Notes: generated from the letters alone by a model not told the origin. 64,000 nucleotides of DNA from an uncultured Tolumonas sp. (GCF_963676665.1 NZ_OY781390.1:62001-126000); one strand, 5' to 3'. Shown: positions 26,889-36,558, counted from the first letter of the stretch. A program made the numbers and translations.

Positions 26889-27574
26889 AGTGCACCACCT
26901 GTTACGGAGAGACGGCCATCTTCCAGAACAAAGGTCTGCTCTGCCTCCAACATGATTTTTGGATCATGCGTGGAAAACAGAAATGTCGTACCAAAGTCAT
27001 CACGCATTTGCTTCATCAGATTAATAATGCGGTAGGCGGTATCGTGATCAAGATTGGCTGTTGGTTCATCGGCTAACACAAGTTTAGGTTCACCGACCAA
27101 GGCCCGAGCAACTGCAACACGCTGTTTTTGTCCGCCAGATATTTGATCTGGTTTTTTTTCTGCTTGCTCCACCATACCAACTGCGGCAAGTACCTGCATG
27201 ACTCGTTCCCGTCGCTTTTCTGCGGGCCAGTTTCTTACCATTAACAGGGGATATTCGACATTTTCAAAAACAGTGAGGACGGGAATAAGGTTAAAATCCT
27301 GAAAGATAAAACCAATATTATCACCGCGAAATTTTGCTGCTTCAGTGCGGGAAAGTGTTGAAATTTGTGTGGCACAGACCTGTAACTCACCGCTACTGGG
27401 GTGATCCAGAGCACCAATTAAATTAAGTAGGGTTGATTTGCCACTTCCAGAAGGGCCAACAATAGCAGCGAAGGCGCCCGCTTCAACCGAGAAGCTGATA
27501 TTTTCCAATGCCATATTCTCAATATCACCAATACTGTAATTTTTTGATAGATTCTTGGCTTGAATTAACACCAT
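26885..27574 (-). CDS. ABC transporter ATP-binding protein (LolD/MacB type)
   Basis: The 229-residue ATPase has Walker A GPSGSGKST, the Q-loop in FIFQDFNLIPVLTVFENVEYPL, signature ISGGQKQR, Walker B LVLADEP and an H-loop in FSTHDPKI. The segment ENVEYPL and the length fit the LolD/MacB/FtsE class that drives FtsX-like permeases. It is the first gene of the four-gene operon and is followed by the permease with a 4-bp overlap. Confidence 0.9.
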   Translation of the reverse strand: MVLIQAKNLSKNYSIGDIENMALENISFSVEAGAFAAIVGPSGSGKSTLLNLIGALDHPSSGELQVCATQISTLSRTEAAKFRGDNIGFIFQDFNLIPVLTVFENVEYPLLMVRNWPAEKRRERVMQVLAAVGMVEQAEKKPDQISGGQKQRVAVARALVGEPKLVLADEPTANLDHDTAYRIINLMKQMRDDFGTTFLFSTHDPKIMLEAEQTFVLEDGRLSVTGGAL

Positions 27575-27818
27575 GGCAGGGCTCCCGATATCTTTTTATT
27601 GTTTAAATGTAATCGAAGAATTGTATAAAACATTCATTAGCAATTACGAATATAGTTATTATAGATAGGTAAGCCGGGAAATGTTAAAAATGGTCTGTGT
27701 GTTTTTGTATTTATTGATGTAGCTCTATAAGTTGAATGCTAGGTCAGATCAGTACAAAGAATTCGCGTATCCATCACAGGGGAGGATGCCAAACAGATTC
27801 TTCCTGGCTTTGTTTAAC

Positions 27819-28067
27819 TTATTTATTACCCCACCGCCATTTGGGTGGTTCCCCTTTGAGCCAGCAAATTACCATCAAAATAACGCTTAGAATAACGGTG
27901 AAGATGACAAAACTGAGCTGGCCATATCGTGGTAACAGAGTAAGCGCCCCGATTGCCAGCAATACAAAAAAGGCAGCAAATACCACTTTGCCTTGCCAGG
28001 TAACTGGCATGCCCCAGCCCCATCCATAACGCTTTGCTGGAAACCAGTAGTCAGTTGATTTGTTCAT
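27819..28067 (-). CDS. Small two-span membrane protein
   Basis: The 82-residue protein starts MNKSTDYWFPAKRYGWGWGMPVTWQG and has two predicted membrane helices (about 28-46 and 50-69), ending in a basic Trp-rich tail. Proteins of this form are widespread and unnamed in gammaproteobacteria. No partner gene is evident: the next gene upstream is divergent and the next downstream is the ABC operon 245 bp away. Confidence 0.6.
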   Translation of the reverse strand: MNKSTDYWFPAKRYGWGWGMPVTWQGKVVFAAFFVLLAIGALTLLPRYGQLSFVIFTVILSVILMVICWLKGEPPKWRWGNK

Positions 28068-28157
28068 TACTCATTCTCTTGCTTGATACAAAACACATTG
28101 GTGGCCTCAGACATGTGTTATTTTTGAGCATCTCTATCTCAAAAATAATGAATTGAA

Positions 28158-28433
28158 ATGAGCCAGATCGACATTCAAAAAACCATCGCTAGCTTTACTT
28201 CTATAGAGCAGGCACTGGATTATTTTGAGATTGGGTATGATACAAAATTCATAGATGAATATCGTATAGAATTAGTAAAACGTTTCAACGGCTACTTGAT
28301 CTTAGAAAAGCCAACAGATTGGTTTGCATGTCGACGAGTCTTGAAAAATGCTTACTGTAAAATCCAGCGCGGAAGACTGGATAAAACCACTCGTTCCGCA
28401 TGTCGGGGATGTACAACTTGTCAACGACGTTAG
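28158..28433 (+). CDS. NifW-like (nitrogenase-stabilising/protective) protein
   Basis: The 91-residue product contains IEQALDYFEIGYDTKFIDEYRIELVKRFNGYL and DWFACRRVLKNAYCKIQ. These match the NifW pattern, in which an acidic/aromatic FF-x-x-PY-x-p segment precedes a R-L-x-IL-x-RF-x-x-L helix and a later A-x-x-x-L-x-x-AY helix. NifW binds and stabilises the MoFe protein in diazotrophs. This copy is not inside a nif cluster in the window and ends with a Cys-rich tail (CRGCTTC) that is not part of the usual family. Its ribosome binding site is weak. The assignment is by eye and should be read as family-level. Confidence 0.6.
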   Translation: MSQIDIQKTIASFTSIEQALDYFEIGYDTKFIDEYRIELVKRFNGYLILEKPTDWFACRRVLKNAYCKIQRGRLDKTTRSACRGCTTCQRR

Positions 28434-28443
28434 AGTTACAAAA

Positions 28444-28508
28444 TGTAGGGCACGAAGTGGTCCTACACTAAATTGCTGTCATATTAAGTGGCGGCGCGTA
28501 GAGCCGCC
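28444..28508. repeat. Tandem GC-rich hairpins between convergent genes
   Basis: Two hairpins lie between the NifW-like gene and the NADAR gene. The first pairs TGTAGG (28444-28449) with 28462-28467 and extends further with mismatches. The second pairs GGCGGC (28490-28495) with GCCGCC (28503-28508). They look like a REP-type palindromic unit or a bidirectional terminator and are clearly more GC-rich than the surroundings. Confidence 0.6.
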
Positions 28509-28550
28509 CCACATTATTAATTTGTGTTAGCTATCGCCTTTGGGAAAAAA

Positions 28551-28967
28551 TTATTCTTCAGTAGCTTGTAGTTCACAACGGATTTTCATCAGAATTTCAC
28601 CCGTCATATTTGCACCATGACCATCAACACCAATACCCCAGAAGTTGTCTGCCGCAGAATGGTCATAAAGTTTGCGTTTGGTTAGCCTGAGCACCTTGGC
28701 CAATTCGGGGTGTTGTTCAAAACGAGCCCGAATGGCCTGCTCCATTACCGATACCTTGATGCTCTCCCAATCATCACGAATTTTAAAACGCCGTGTTTGT
28801 CCGATAGCCGCACAACGGAAAGGACTTTCACATGTTTTAATTTTCTGAATGATTTCTTCATCAGTAAATTTGGCTGCCTGGAAGAACTGTTCTGCAGAAT
28901 GCCATGTAAACCCAGCCAAAGAAAAAGGGATAACGGCTAAATTGGAAAAAATATCTTCTTCAGTCAT
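28551..28967 (-). CDS. NADAR-family N-glycosidase (YbiA-like)
   Basis: The 138-residue protein shows the NADAR pattern: FSNLAVIPFSLAGFTWHSAEQFFQAAKF near the N terminus, then W-x-x-IKVSVMEQAIRARFEQHPEL and DNFWGIGVDGHGANMTGEILMKIR at the end. YbiA-type enzymes hydrolyse N-glycosidic bonds of riboflavin-pathway intermediates or ADP-ribose-related molecules. The conserved Glu of SAEQFF and the terminal D-x-FWG-G segment are kept. ATG 28967 follows GAGG; an upstream TTG at 28979 is in frame. It is monocistronic. Confidence 0.87.
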   Translation of the reverse strand: MTEEDIFSNLAVIPFSLAGFTWHSAEQFFQAAKFTDEEIIQKIKTCESPFRCAAIGQTRRFKIRDDWESIKVSVMEQAIRARFEQHPELAKVLRLTKRKLYDHSAADNFWGIGVDGHGANMTGEILMKIRCELQATEE

Positions 28968-29167
28968 GAGTAACCTCAAACAATAGAATTCGTAACTAAG
29001 CTGATTCTAATTCTTCGCAAGTAAGTGGATAAATTGCTTAATGTAATAGATTAGCAACAAAATTTCATTGGACATCCCGTTATGCTTACCCATGATAGCT
29101 AACACCGCGCTCTGCAGCAAATTTGTAATGCAGCAGATATTGATTGCGATCTAAATAGATAACAAAT

Positions 29168-30052
29168 CTAAACATATCTTGTTGATGCTGAAAATTTAGA
29201 AATTATGTCTTTTTCAATTCCCTCTAAGTAATCATATCTCCTACGGTACATCGCTCTTTTTTTGGGAATGATTTCATCTAAAGGTTTTTTCTGTGGCGGG
29301 TTTAATTGAAATAAATGCTCATCTATTTCTACTGCTCCGAATTCATGCCATAGACTGTCATAATCGGAATGAAGCTTAAATTTTTGTTTTTTACTGTAGC
29401 GTTTGGCTTGAAATACATGTGCTGATTTTTTTACGGCTTGTATGTTATTTGCCTTAATTATCTTAGCAAAAATAATTACCAGCATAACAACGAATGATTT
29501 AGGTCGTAAGCCATGGAGTTCTTTTGTCATGGTTCTAATTATTTCTGGCGCATTTTCAATGGTTGGTGCTGGCCCTTGCACAGCACCAATGACCAATGTC
29601 AAATCTTTTATATTTCCAGCCAGTGAAAATGCACAGCTGTAAAGTCTAATACCTTGTTCATTAATAATAGATATTGTTAATTCACCTTCTCTACGAAAGG
29701 TACCATCGTAACACAAGACAACATTATACTGGCTGATTGGGAGTCGACCTAAAGATACTCCATTTTTATTATATAATGCCATGATCTCATTTGGAAAAAG
29801 AATGCTAAGTAGATGATAATGCTCCTCTATCATTTGAGCTCTTTTTTTTGCATTTGCTGCTGCAAATCTATAAGGTCGTAAAGGTTTATCTAATAATTCC
29901 GGGTGATTCTCAGGCAGGCTTTTTAGTTGTGGCTCCTGAAATAAAAAATACATTCTCATTAATTCAGAGTGATATATAAAACTACGCAATAAAAATTTAC
30001 ACCGATTGAATATTTTCTTTGGCGTGTCGTTAGGATATAAGAAGATTGCCAT
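29168..30052 (-). CDS. VirK/YbjX-family protein (DUF535)
   Basis: The 294-residue protein fits DUF535: LRPYRFAAANAKKRAQMIEEHYHLL, then GELTISIINEQGIRLYSCAFSL, IGAVQGPAP, MTKELHGLRPKSFVVML and YDSLWHEFGA, closing with KKRAMYRRRYDYLEG. Family members are linked to virulence or antimicrobial-peptide resistance in enterobacteria, with no biochemical activity known. The N terminus is uncertain: residues resembling NWQKWKDISGLD lie just upstream in frame but have only ATA or TTG as start, so a few codons may be missing or the start may be TTG 30058. Confidence 0.8.
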   Translation of the reverse strand: MAIFLYPNDTPKKIFNRCKFLLRSFIYHSELMRMYFLFQEPQLKSLPENHPELLDKPLRPYRFAAANAKKRAQMIEEHYHLLSILFPNEIMALYNKNGVSLGRLPISQYNVVLCYDGTFRREGELTISIINEQGIRLYSCAFSLAGNIKDLTLVIGAVQGPAPTIENAPEIIRTMTKELHGLRPKSFVVMLVIIFAKIIKANNIQAVKKSAHVFQAKRYSKKQKFKLHSDYDSLWHEFGAVEIDEHLFQLNPPQKKPLDEIIPKKRAMYRRRYDYLEGIEKDIISKFSASTRYV

Positions 30053-30308
30053 ATCCAATCCGGATATATCTTTCCATTTTTGCCAGTTTATTCCAACTTA
30101 ATTTTTTATCCATAATCCTCTGTCCATGCAGAACTGTATAGATGTCTTATGCACAATTAATTTTTCAATCAATAAATAAAATTATTAAGATATACTTACC
30201 TTTTCATGCCATTCTTGAGGTAAAGTCTATTCATGAGGAATATAATTACTCTGTAATATCAATTTTCTGTTTAGATATTATTAAGAATTCATCAAGAAGA
30301 GAGTCGAT

Positions 30309-30998
30309 ATGTTTGAAAAGCGAATTCTGGTTATCGAAGATGATATGGACGCCGCCAATGTACTCGAAGCATATCTGATGAAAGATAAATTTCAGGTAGC
30401 CATTGCCAGTGATGGGTTAAGAGGGCTTGAAATGGCCGCACAATGGCAGCCACACCTCATCTTGTTAGACGTCATGTTACCCATGATGAATGGTCATGAT
30501 GTGCTTTCCGCATTACGTCGTAAAAGCGATGTACCAGTTATTATGGTCACTGCGATGGGTGACGAACCAGATAAGATCGGTGCATTGAAATATGGTGCGG
30601 ATGACTATGTGGTTAAGCCGTATAACCCTAGAGAGGTCGTGGCACGCGTACAGGCTGTGTTGCGACGTTCATCAGGGCATCAGGTAGCACAAGACACACT
30701 TTGTTATGAGACGCTGACGTTGGATATGAGATCATTATCCGCCAGCGTGAATGACGCATCCGGGCAAACTGTTTTTGTCGAGCTAACACCAACCGAGTTC
30801 AATTTATTAGCCACATTACTCAAAGCGCCGACTAAAGCGTTTTCTCGTCAAGAACTGCTCGATGCCTGTTTGCCAGAAAGTAATGCGCTTGAACGAGTGG
30901 TTGATACGCACATTTATAATCTGAGAAAGAAACTTGAAAGCGTCGGGATCACCGGCGTTCTTCTCACTGTGCGTTCATTTGGTTATCGGTTCAAATAA
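30309..30998 (+). CDS. OmpR-family response regulator, AdeR/BaeR-like
   Basis: The 229-residue protein has a receiver domain (acidic pair at 11-12, phosphoacceptor D54 in LILLDVMLPMMNG, Lys in VVKPYNP) and a C-terminal winged helix (LTPTEFNLLATLLKAP, RQELLDACLPESNALERVVDTHIYNLRKKLE, VRSFGYRF). The SNALERVVDTHIYNLRKKLE segment resembles AdeR of Acinetobacter efflux control. It is followed after 2 bp by its sensor kinase and then by an RND pump, so it is the likely activator of that pump. Upstream DNA from 30059 to 30308 is AT-rich and holds the promoter but no gene. Confidence 0.92.
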   Translation: MFEKRILVIEDDMDAANVLEAYLMKDKFQVAIASDGLRGLEMAAQWQPHLILLDVMLPMMNGHDVLSALRRKSDVPVIMVTAMGDEPDKIGALKYGADDYVVKPYNPREVVARVQAVLRRSSGHQVAQDTLCYETLTLDMRSLSASVNDASGQTVFVELTPTEFNLLATLLKAPTKAFSRQELLDACLPESNALERVVDTHIYNLRKKLESVGITGVLLTVRSFGYRFK

Positions 30999-31000
30999 TA

Positions 31001-32173
31001 ATGAAAGAAATAGAATCATCTTATTCACTCTGGCGTTGGATCTGTTTACGCATATTGTCGTTGGCAATAGGGACTGTGGTTGTCATCGCCGCGTGTATGT
31101 GGCTGCGATTCGCGATATGGAACATATGGATCGTCGAGCATATGCCTAAAATGGTTCAGCAAGAATTTGTTCTCTTGCGACAGAAACCTGAGCTAAATCT
31201 GAACCGTTATCACCAGATCATTGATACGTATTTTGGTATCTCTTTTTCCGATCCGTCGATTGCCAGCACCGACTGGTTTGCTCTCATCATTCTTGTTCTG
31301 GTCGCTATTCCTTTCATTGTGCTTTTGGGGCTTTGGGTTGCCCGGCCGCTTTCGCGTCAATTTACACAAATTGCTGTCGCAGCTCGGGCAGTATCACAGC
31401 GGCAATTTTATGCCCACGCCGGATTAGAACCAGAAGCGCCAATAGAATTAACTCGCTTAGCCCATGATTTTAATGCCATGACCCGGCAGTTGGAAAATTA
31501 TGAACGGGAATTGCGAGCATCTAATGTGGCCATGGCGCATGAACTCCGTTCTCCGCTTACCGCAGCCATTGGGCGACTTCAGGGAATGATGGATGGTGTT
31601 TTTAATGCTGATGAAAAGCAACTGCAACTAGTCATGAAACAATTAGCGCACCTTAATCGGCTAATTGATGATCTTCACCTACTCTCACTGGCTAATGCTG
31701 GTCAGCTAACACTTGATAAAACACGTATTAATATTAGTGATTTGATTCGAGACAGAATTAGCTGGATGAAACCTCTAACGGAAGAAGAAGGTTTCGTTAT
31801 TCATTTTACGCAGCAAGATTCATATTTCTGCACAGCCGACCCATATCGATTAGGGCAGGTTTTTTCAATTTTGATGGAAAATGCCCTGCGTTATGCAGTT
31901 GAAGGACATTTACTGAATATCAAGATCACGCAGCATCAGGATCAACTTCAGATTGAATTCCAAGATCAGGGGCCTGGTGTGGCGGATGAATTTTTACCTC
32001 ATATTTTCGAGCGTTTTTCCAGAGCAGAAACCTCAAGAGCAAGGCATTTTGGTGGTAGTGGTCTGGGCTTATCGATTGCCAAAGCCATTTGTGAAGCACA
32101 CGGTGGAACCATAGAGGCATTTAAATTGCCGAACGCAGGCATGCGGTTTCTAATATTATTGCCGATTAACTGA
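31001..32173 (+). CDS. Sensor histidine kinase, AdeS/BaeS-like
   Basis: The 390-residue inner-membrane kinase has two spans (about 15-36 and 92-113) enclosing a short periplasmic loop of about 55 residues, then a HAMP domain (ARPLSRQFTQIAVAARAVSQ). The phosphoacceptor is H180 in MAHELRSPLTAAIG. N-box ILMENALRYAV, G1 DQGPGV and G2 GGSGLGLSIAKA complete the ATPase domain. The small loop suggests sensing at the membrane or in the periplasm. It is cotranscribed with the regulator. Confidence 0.92.
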   Translation: MKEIESSYSLWRWICLRILSLAIGTVVVIAACMWLRFAIWNIWIVEHMPKMVQQEFVLLRQKPELNLNRYHQIIDTYFGISFSDPSIASTDWFALIILVLVAIPFIVLLGLWVARPLSRQFTQIAVAARAVSQRQFYAHAGLEPEAPIELTRLAHDFNAMTRQLENYERELRASNVAMAHELRSPLTAAIGRLQGMMDGVFNADEKQLQLVMKQLAHLNRLIDDLHLLSLANAGQLTLDKTRINISDLIRDRISWMKPLTEEEGFVIHFTQQDSYFCTADPYRLGQVFSILMENALRYAVEGHLLNIKITQHQDQLQIEFQDQGPGVADEFLPHIFERFSRAETSRARHFGGSGLGLSIAKAICEAHGGTIEAFKLPNAGMRFLILLPIN

Positions 32174-32269
32174 ATTTATCTATCTTGACCATTTCTTGAT
32201 AATTTCTAAAACGAATCTCGATATGACGCTTTGATACTAGTGATATTCGTTCATTAGAGATAATCCGTT

Positions 32270-33376
32270 ATGTGTCATTCTAATATTACTCAATTCATAA
32301 TCAGAAATAGTCTGATTTTGCTAGGTACGTTGTTTTTACTAGCGGGATGTGGAGATAACAAAAACACGGCTACAGAGCAATCACCTCGGCCCGTCAAAAC
32401 CATCGAAGTCGCTTTTCAGAATGGCAACAATAGTATTGTTCAAACAGGGGAGATCCGTCCGCGCACTGAAACTACGCTCGGGTTTCGTTTGGATGGTCGA
32501 GTTCTAACTCGTTCGGTAGATATTGGTTCAAGAGTCAAATCTGGGGATATTCTCGCGACGATTGATCCTCGAGACAGTGAAAACCAATTACAAAATGCAC
32601 AGTCGGAATTAGCGAGTGCTATCTCAGCGGAGCGGTTGGCTAAAAGCAATTTAGCTCGCATGAAAACATTAGCACCGGGAAGGGCTATCGCACCTGTCGA
32701 ACTGGATCAGGCTCAGTCCAATTGGGAATCTGCAGTTTCTCGTCGGGACAGTGCCCAGACTGCGGTAAAAAGCGCAAAAGAACGGCTGAGTTTTACCCGT
32801 CTGACGGCAACAGAATCTGGTGTGATCACCACAGTGAGTGCAAATCCAGGGCAAGTCGTCAGTGCCGGACAAGAGGTGGTGAAAATAGCTGCACTCGCTG
32901 AACGGGATGCGGTATTTGATGTGCCTGAACGACTATTGAATCAGCAGAATGCAGATCCAGTAGTGACTGTTTCACTGTTATCAGATCCATCACTTAAAAC
33001 GATTGGGCATATCCGCGATATCAGCCCGCAAGCGGATGCGGTTACCCGTACATTTCGGGTTCGGATCGCATTAGACAACCCGCCAGATGCGTTTATTTTT
33101 GGCACAACCGTTTTGGGAACAGTTCAATTACCCGATCTTCCCAATATCATCATACCCGCATCTGCATTGACCTCTGTTGGCAATAAACCGGCTGTTTATG
33201 TGGTTGATCCCTCTTCATTAGCTTTGCAATTAAAACCCATCACCGTGGCTCGTTATACCGAAACAGATATCTTTGTCTCTGAAGGGCTGGTCTCTGGTGA
33301 TCATGTCGTGGTTGCTGGTGTTAATAAACTGCGTCCTGGCACAAAAGTAGTAATGGATGAGGAGTCTCACTCATGA
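32270..33376 (+). CDS. RND efflux periplasmic adaptor lipoprotein
   Basis: The 368-residue product has a lipobox, LLAGC, at about residues 24-28, so it is a lipid-anchored adaptor. The biotinyl-lipoyl halves are GRVLTRSVDIGSRVKSGDILATI and LTATESGVITTVSANPGQVVSAGQEVVKI, separated by a coiled coil at about 105-160. It couples the RND pump encoded next (4-bp overlap) to an outer-membrane channel. It lies 96 bp after the two-component system that probably regulates it. Confidence 0.9.
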   Translation: MCHSNITQFIIRNSLILLGTLFLLAGCGDNKNTATEQSPRPVKTIEVAFQNGNNSIVQTGEIRPRTETTLGFRLDGRVLTRSVDIGSRVKSGDILATIDPRDSENQLQNAQSELASAISAERLAKSNLARMKTLAPGRAIAPVELDQAQSNWESAVSRRDSAQTAVKSAKERLSFTRLTATESGVITTVSANPGQVVSAGQEVVKIAALAERDAVFDVPERLLNQQNADPVVTVSLLSDPSLKTIGHIRDISPQADAVTRTFRVRIALDNPPDAFIFGTTVLGTVQLPDLPNIIIPASALTSVGNKPAVYVVDPSSLALQLKPITVARYTETDIFVSEGLVSGDHVVVAGVNKLRPGTKVVMDEESHS

Positions 33377-36300
33377 ATCAACAGACTAATCGTCCGGCAA
33401 AATCTCGCTTTAATTTGTCATCGTGGGCGCTGGCTAATCAGCAATTAGTATCATTTTTTATGGTGATTATTATTGCTGCTGGGATCATGAGTTATGAGCG
33501 TTTACCTCGAAATGAAGACCCGGCCTTCACGATTAAAACAGCCGTCGTCTCTGCTGCGTGGCCTGGCGCTACCACAAGCGATACAGTCAACCTTGTGACC
33601 AATACGCTGGAGAAAAAACTGCAGGAAACACCGTATCTGGACTATATCGAAAGTTATACCCGTGCAGGTGAGTCTGTTATTTTTGTGAATTTACGGGATG
33701 ATGTGCCTCCGGCATCCGTGCCTCAAATCTGGTACACCATTCGGAAAAAAATGAATGATATTTCAACGTCCTTGCCGGAAGGGGTCAGCACACCAGCCGT
33801 AAATGATGAATTTGATGATACTTTCGGTACGATTTATGGATTTACCAGCGACGGTTTTTCAGCAAGGGAATTGCGCGATAAAGTTGATGATATTCGCGCT
33901 GAACTGCTGACAATTCCAGATGTGGGGAAAATTGACGTTTTAGGCGCTGAAGAAGAACAAATTGTTATCTCATTCTCCCCGAATAAACTGGCTGGGTTAG
34001 GCATAGATACGCAACAAGTGATTACATCAATCAAAGCCCAGAACACAGTGACACCGACAGGAATCGTTCGTACTGATAATGAAAAAATCGCATTGCGTGT
34101 TAGTGGAGCCTTCGTTTCTGAGCAGAGTATTCGTGATGTTACGCTGCATATCGGAAATAGATTTATACCACTCAGCGAAATTGCCACCATTTCTCGTAAA
34201 ACAGCAGAACCCCCCATACCTATATTTAAGGTGAACGGCGAAAAAGCACTGGGTCTGGCTATTTCAATGGCACCGACCGGAAATATGCTGAATTTTGGTC
34301 AGGCGATCAAAAGCAAAATGGCATCTGTCTCCGCCAAACTACCGTATGGCATTGATGTTATTAAAGTCGCCGATCAGTCTGCTGTTGTGAAAGAGGCTGT
34401 GGGTGGTTTTGTGCGAGTGCTGATGGAGGCTGTTGCTATTGTATTGGCAGTCTCTTTTGTCTCATTGGGTTCACGGGCAGGTTTAGTTGTCGCTGCATCC
34501 ATTCCTATTGTTTTAGCCATGACGTTCTTGGGCATGGAAATCGCTGGCATTGGCCTGCAGCGCATTTCTTTGGGGGCGCTGATCATTGCCTTAGGTTTAC
34601 TCGTTGATGATGCCATGATCACTGTCGAGGCCATGATCTCGCGATTGGAGGAAGGTTGGGACAGAAAACGTGCTGCGGCTTGGGCTTACGAAAGTACGGC
34701 ATTTCCGATGCTAACCGGAACACTCGTTATGATTGCTGGATTCATACCGGTTGGTTTTGCATCATCCAGCGCGGGCGAATACTGTTTCTCTCTCTTTGTC
34801 GTCGTATTGATTGCACTCATCAGCTCATGGATTGTTGCTGTTTTGTTTTCGCCTCTTCTCGGTGTTTGGTTACTGCCTGTTATTCAGAATTTACATCACA
34901 GTGAGCCAGGGCGAATCGCACGTTTTTATGCAAAGACACTACAGCGTGTGCTTCAAAATCGAAAACTGACATTATTAGTGGCTTTTTTGGCTCTTATACT
35001 GTCTTTATTTGGTGCCTCACGTTTGGAAGGTGAGTTTTTCCCTTCATCAGATCGACCTGAATTGCTGATTAGTCTGAATTTACCGCAAAATGCAGTACAA
35101 CATGCAACACATGAACAGGTTATGCGATTAGAAAAAATCCTCAAATCTGATGTCAATGTTGACCATTTTTCGACATATGTTGGCTCTGGGGCAGTTCGTT
35201 TCTATTTACCGATGGATGTGTTACTGCAACATGAAAACATCGCACAGTTGGTTGTCGTAGCAAAAGGGTTGAAAGAACGAGATCTACTGAGAGAAAAATT
35301 AAATCATCTGATGGAAACGCAATTCAGTGACCTTGTCTCGCGCGTATCGCCCTTGGAGTTAGGCCCTCCAGTCGGCTGGCCGTTGAAATATCGCATCTCG
35401 GGGCCAGATGTGACAAAGGTGAGAGAGTTCTCACTTAAGCTGGCAAATCTGGTGGCTAAAAACCCAGATACACGAGATATCAATCTTACCGCGGGTGAAC
35501 CGGAGCGGGCTGTTAATGTCTCTGTTAACCAGACGGAAGCGCGTGCTGTCGGGCTTAGTTCTCAGGATGTTGCCAACGCCTTAGCAACGATTTTTTCCGG
35601 CACAACATTAACCACTATTCGTGATAATAACCGTCTGGTCGACGTCGTCGCTCAGGGGATGCAAAGAAATCGGCGTGATATTGATACTGTTGCTAATCTG
35701 CAACTTGCTACGGCCGATGGACGGACCGAACCTTTACGTCAGATTGCCACCGTTTCTTATGGTGTTGAGCAACCGATTATATGGCGCCGGCAGAGAGAAG
35801 CATTTATCAGTGTCCAGATGGATGTTGCGCCAGGAGTAAAAGCGCCAACAGTATCCGCTAATCTTGCACCAGAAATTGAACATTTTCGCGCACAATTACC
35901 CGATGGTTACCAAATAACAGAAGGGGGCGTTGCTGTTGAATCAGCCAAAGGAAATACGTCTGTTTATACGGTACTTCCAGTCACTGTTGTAGTTATGCTG
36001 ATTTTATTGATGATTCAGCTGAAACGTTTTTCACGCATGTTATTGGCTTTTTTTACGGCACCCTTTGGCCTGATTGGTATTGTTGCTGCGATGTTACCCA
36101 CCGGCACACCTATGGGGTTTGTTGCTCTGCTGGGTGTGATTGCATTGGCTGGCATGATCATCCGAAATGCCGTGATATTGATCAGTGAGGTTGATAATAA
36201 TATCCAGAATGGGATCGCTGTACGGCCCGCAATTATGGCCGCCGCAGCGCATCGTTCACGGCCTATCATTCTGACAGCGTTAGCTGCCATTCTTGGTATG

Positions 36301-36429
36301 ATACCTATAGCCCATCAAATATTCTGGGGGCCAATGGCCTACGCTATTATTGGCGGGTTGATAGTCGCGACTGTGTTTACACTAACCGTTTTGCCTGCTG
36401 CGTTGAGTCTTATGATTGAGCGGGAGTGA
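33373..36429 (+). CDS. RND efflux transporter permease (second copy)
   Basis: A 1,018-residue RND pump. The N-terminal porter segment begins WPGATTSDTVNLVTNTLEKKLQETPYLDYIESYTRAG; TM4 contains LGLLVDDAMITVEAMISRLEEG with the proton-relay Asp pair. The C-terminal repeat has GVIALAGMIIRNAVILISEVDNNI. It belongs to the same broad family as the pump at 17589 but is only distantly similar in the porter regions. It overlaps its adaptor by 4 bp. No outer-membrane channel gene follows; the gene at 62523 is a candidate partner elsewhere in the window. Confidence 0.92.
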   Translation: MNQQTNRPAKSRFNLSSWALANQQLVSFFMVIIIAAGIMSYERLPRNEDPAFTIKTAVVSAAWPGATTSDTVNLVTNTLEKKLQETPYLDYIESYTRAGESVIFVNLRDDVPPASVPQIWYTIRKKMNDISTSLPEGVSTPAVNDEFDDTFGTIYGFTSDGFSARELRDKVDDIRAELLTIPDVGKIDVLGAEEEQIVISFSPNKLAGLGIDTQQVITSIKAQNTVTPTGIVRTDNEKIALRVSGAFVSEQSIRDVTLHIGNRFIPLSEIATISRKTAEPPIPIFKVNGEKALGLAISMAPTGNMLNFGQAIKSKMASVSAKLPYGIDVIKVADQSAVVKEAVGGFVRVLMEAVAIVLAVSFVSLGSRAGLVVAASIPIVLAMTFLGMEIAGIGLQRISLGALIIALGLLVDDAMITVEAMISRLEEGWDRKRAAAWAYESTAFPMLTGTLVMIAGFIPVGFASSSAGEYCFSLFVVVLIALISSWIVAVLFSPLLGVWLLPVIQNLHHSEPGRIARFYAKTLQRVLQNRKLTLLVAFLALILSLFGASRLEGEFFPSSDRPELLISLNLPQNAVQHATHEQVMRLEKILKSDVNVDHFSTYVGSGAVRFYLPMDVLLQHENIAQLVVVAKGLKERDLLREKLNHLMETQFSDLVSRVSPLELGPPVGWPLKYRISGPDVTKVREFSLKLANLVAKNPDTRDINLTAGEPERAVNVSVNQTEARAVGLSSQDVANALATIFSGTTLTTIRDNNRLVDVVAQGMQRNRRDIDTVANLQLATADGRTEPLRQIATVSYGVEQPIIWRRQREAFISVQMDVAPGVKAPTVSANLAPEIEHFRAQLPDGYQITEGGVAVESAKGNTSVYTVLPVTVVVMLILLMIQLKRFSRMLLAFFTAPFGLIGIVAAMLPTGTPMGFVALLGVIALAGMIIRNAVILISEVDNNIQNGIAVRPAIMAAAAHRSRPIILTALAAILGMIPIAHQIFWGPMAYAIIGGLIVATVFTLTVLPAALSLMIERE

Positions 36430-36558
36430 ATTAAGTAACTGACATCCAGAGTTAATCAGCGGTGAAAACAACACATATCTTGAAAACTGTATAACACCAA
36501 GAATCTGCTGATGTCATGTTATTGCTGTAAAATCGCTATACTTTGTGAAACAATGTTT

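Noticed and set aside
28348-28530. A 60-codon frame overlapping the NifW-like gene end
   Set aside because: It crosses the tandem hairpins and is a shadow frame of the NifW-like gene.
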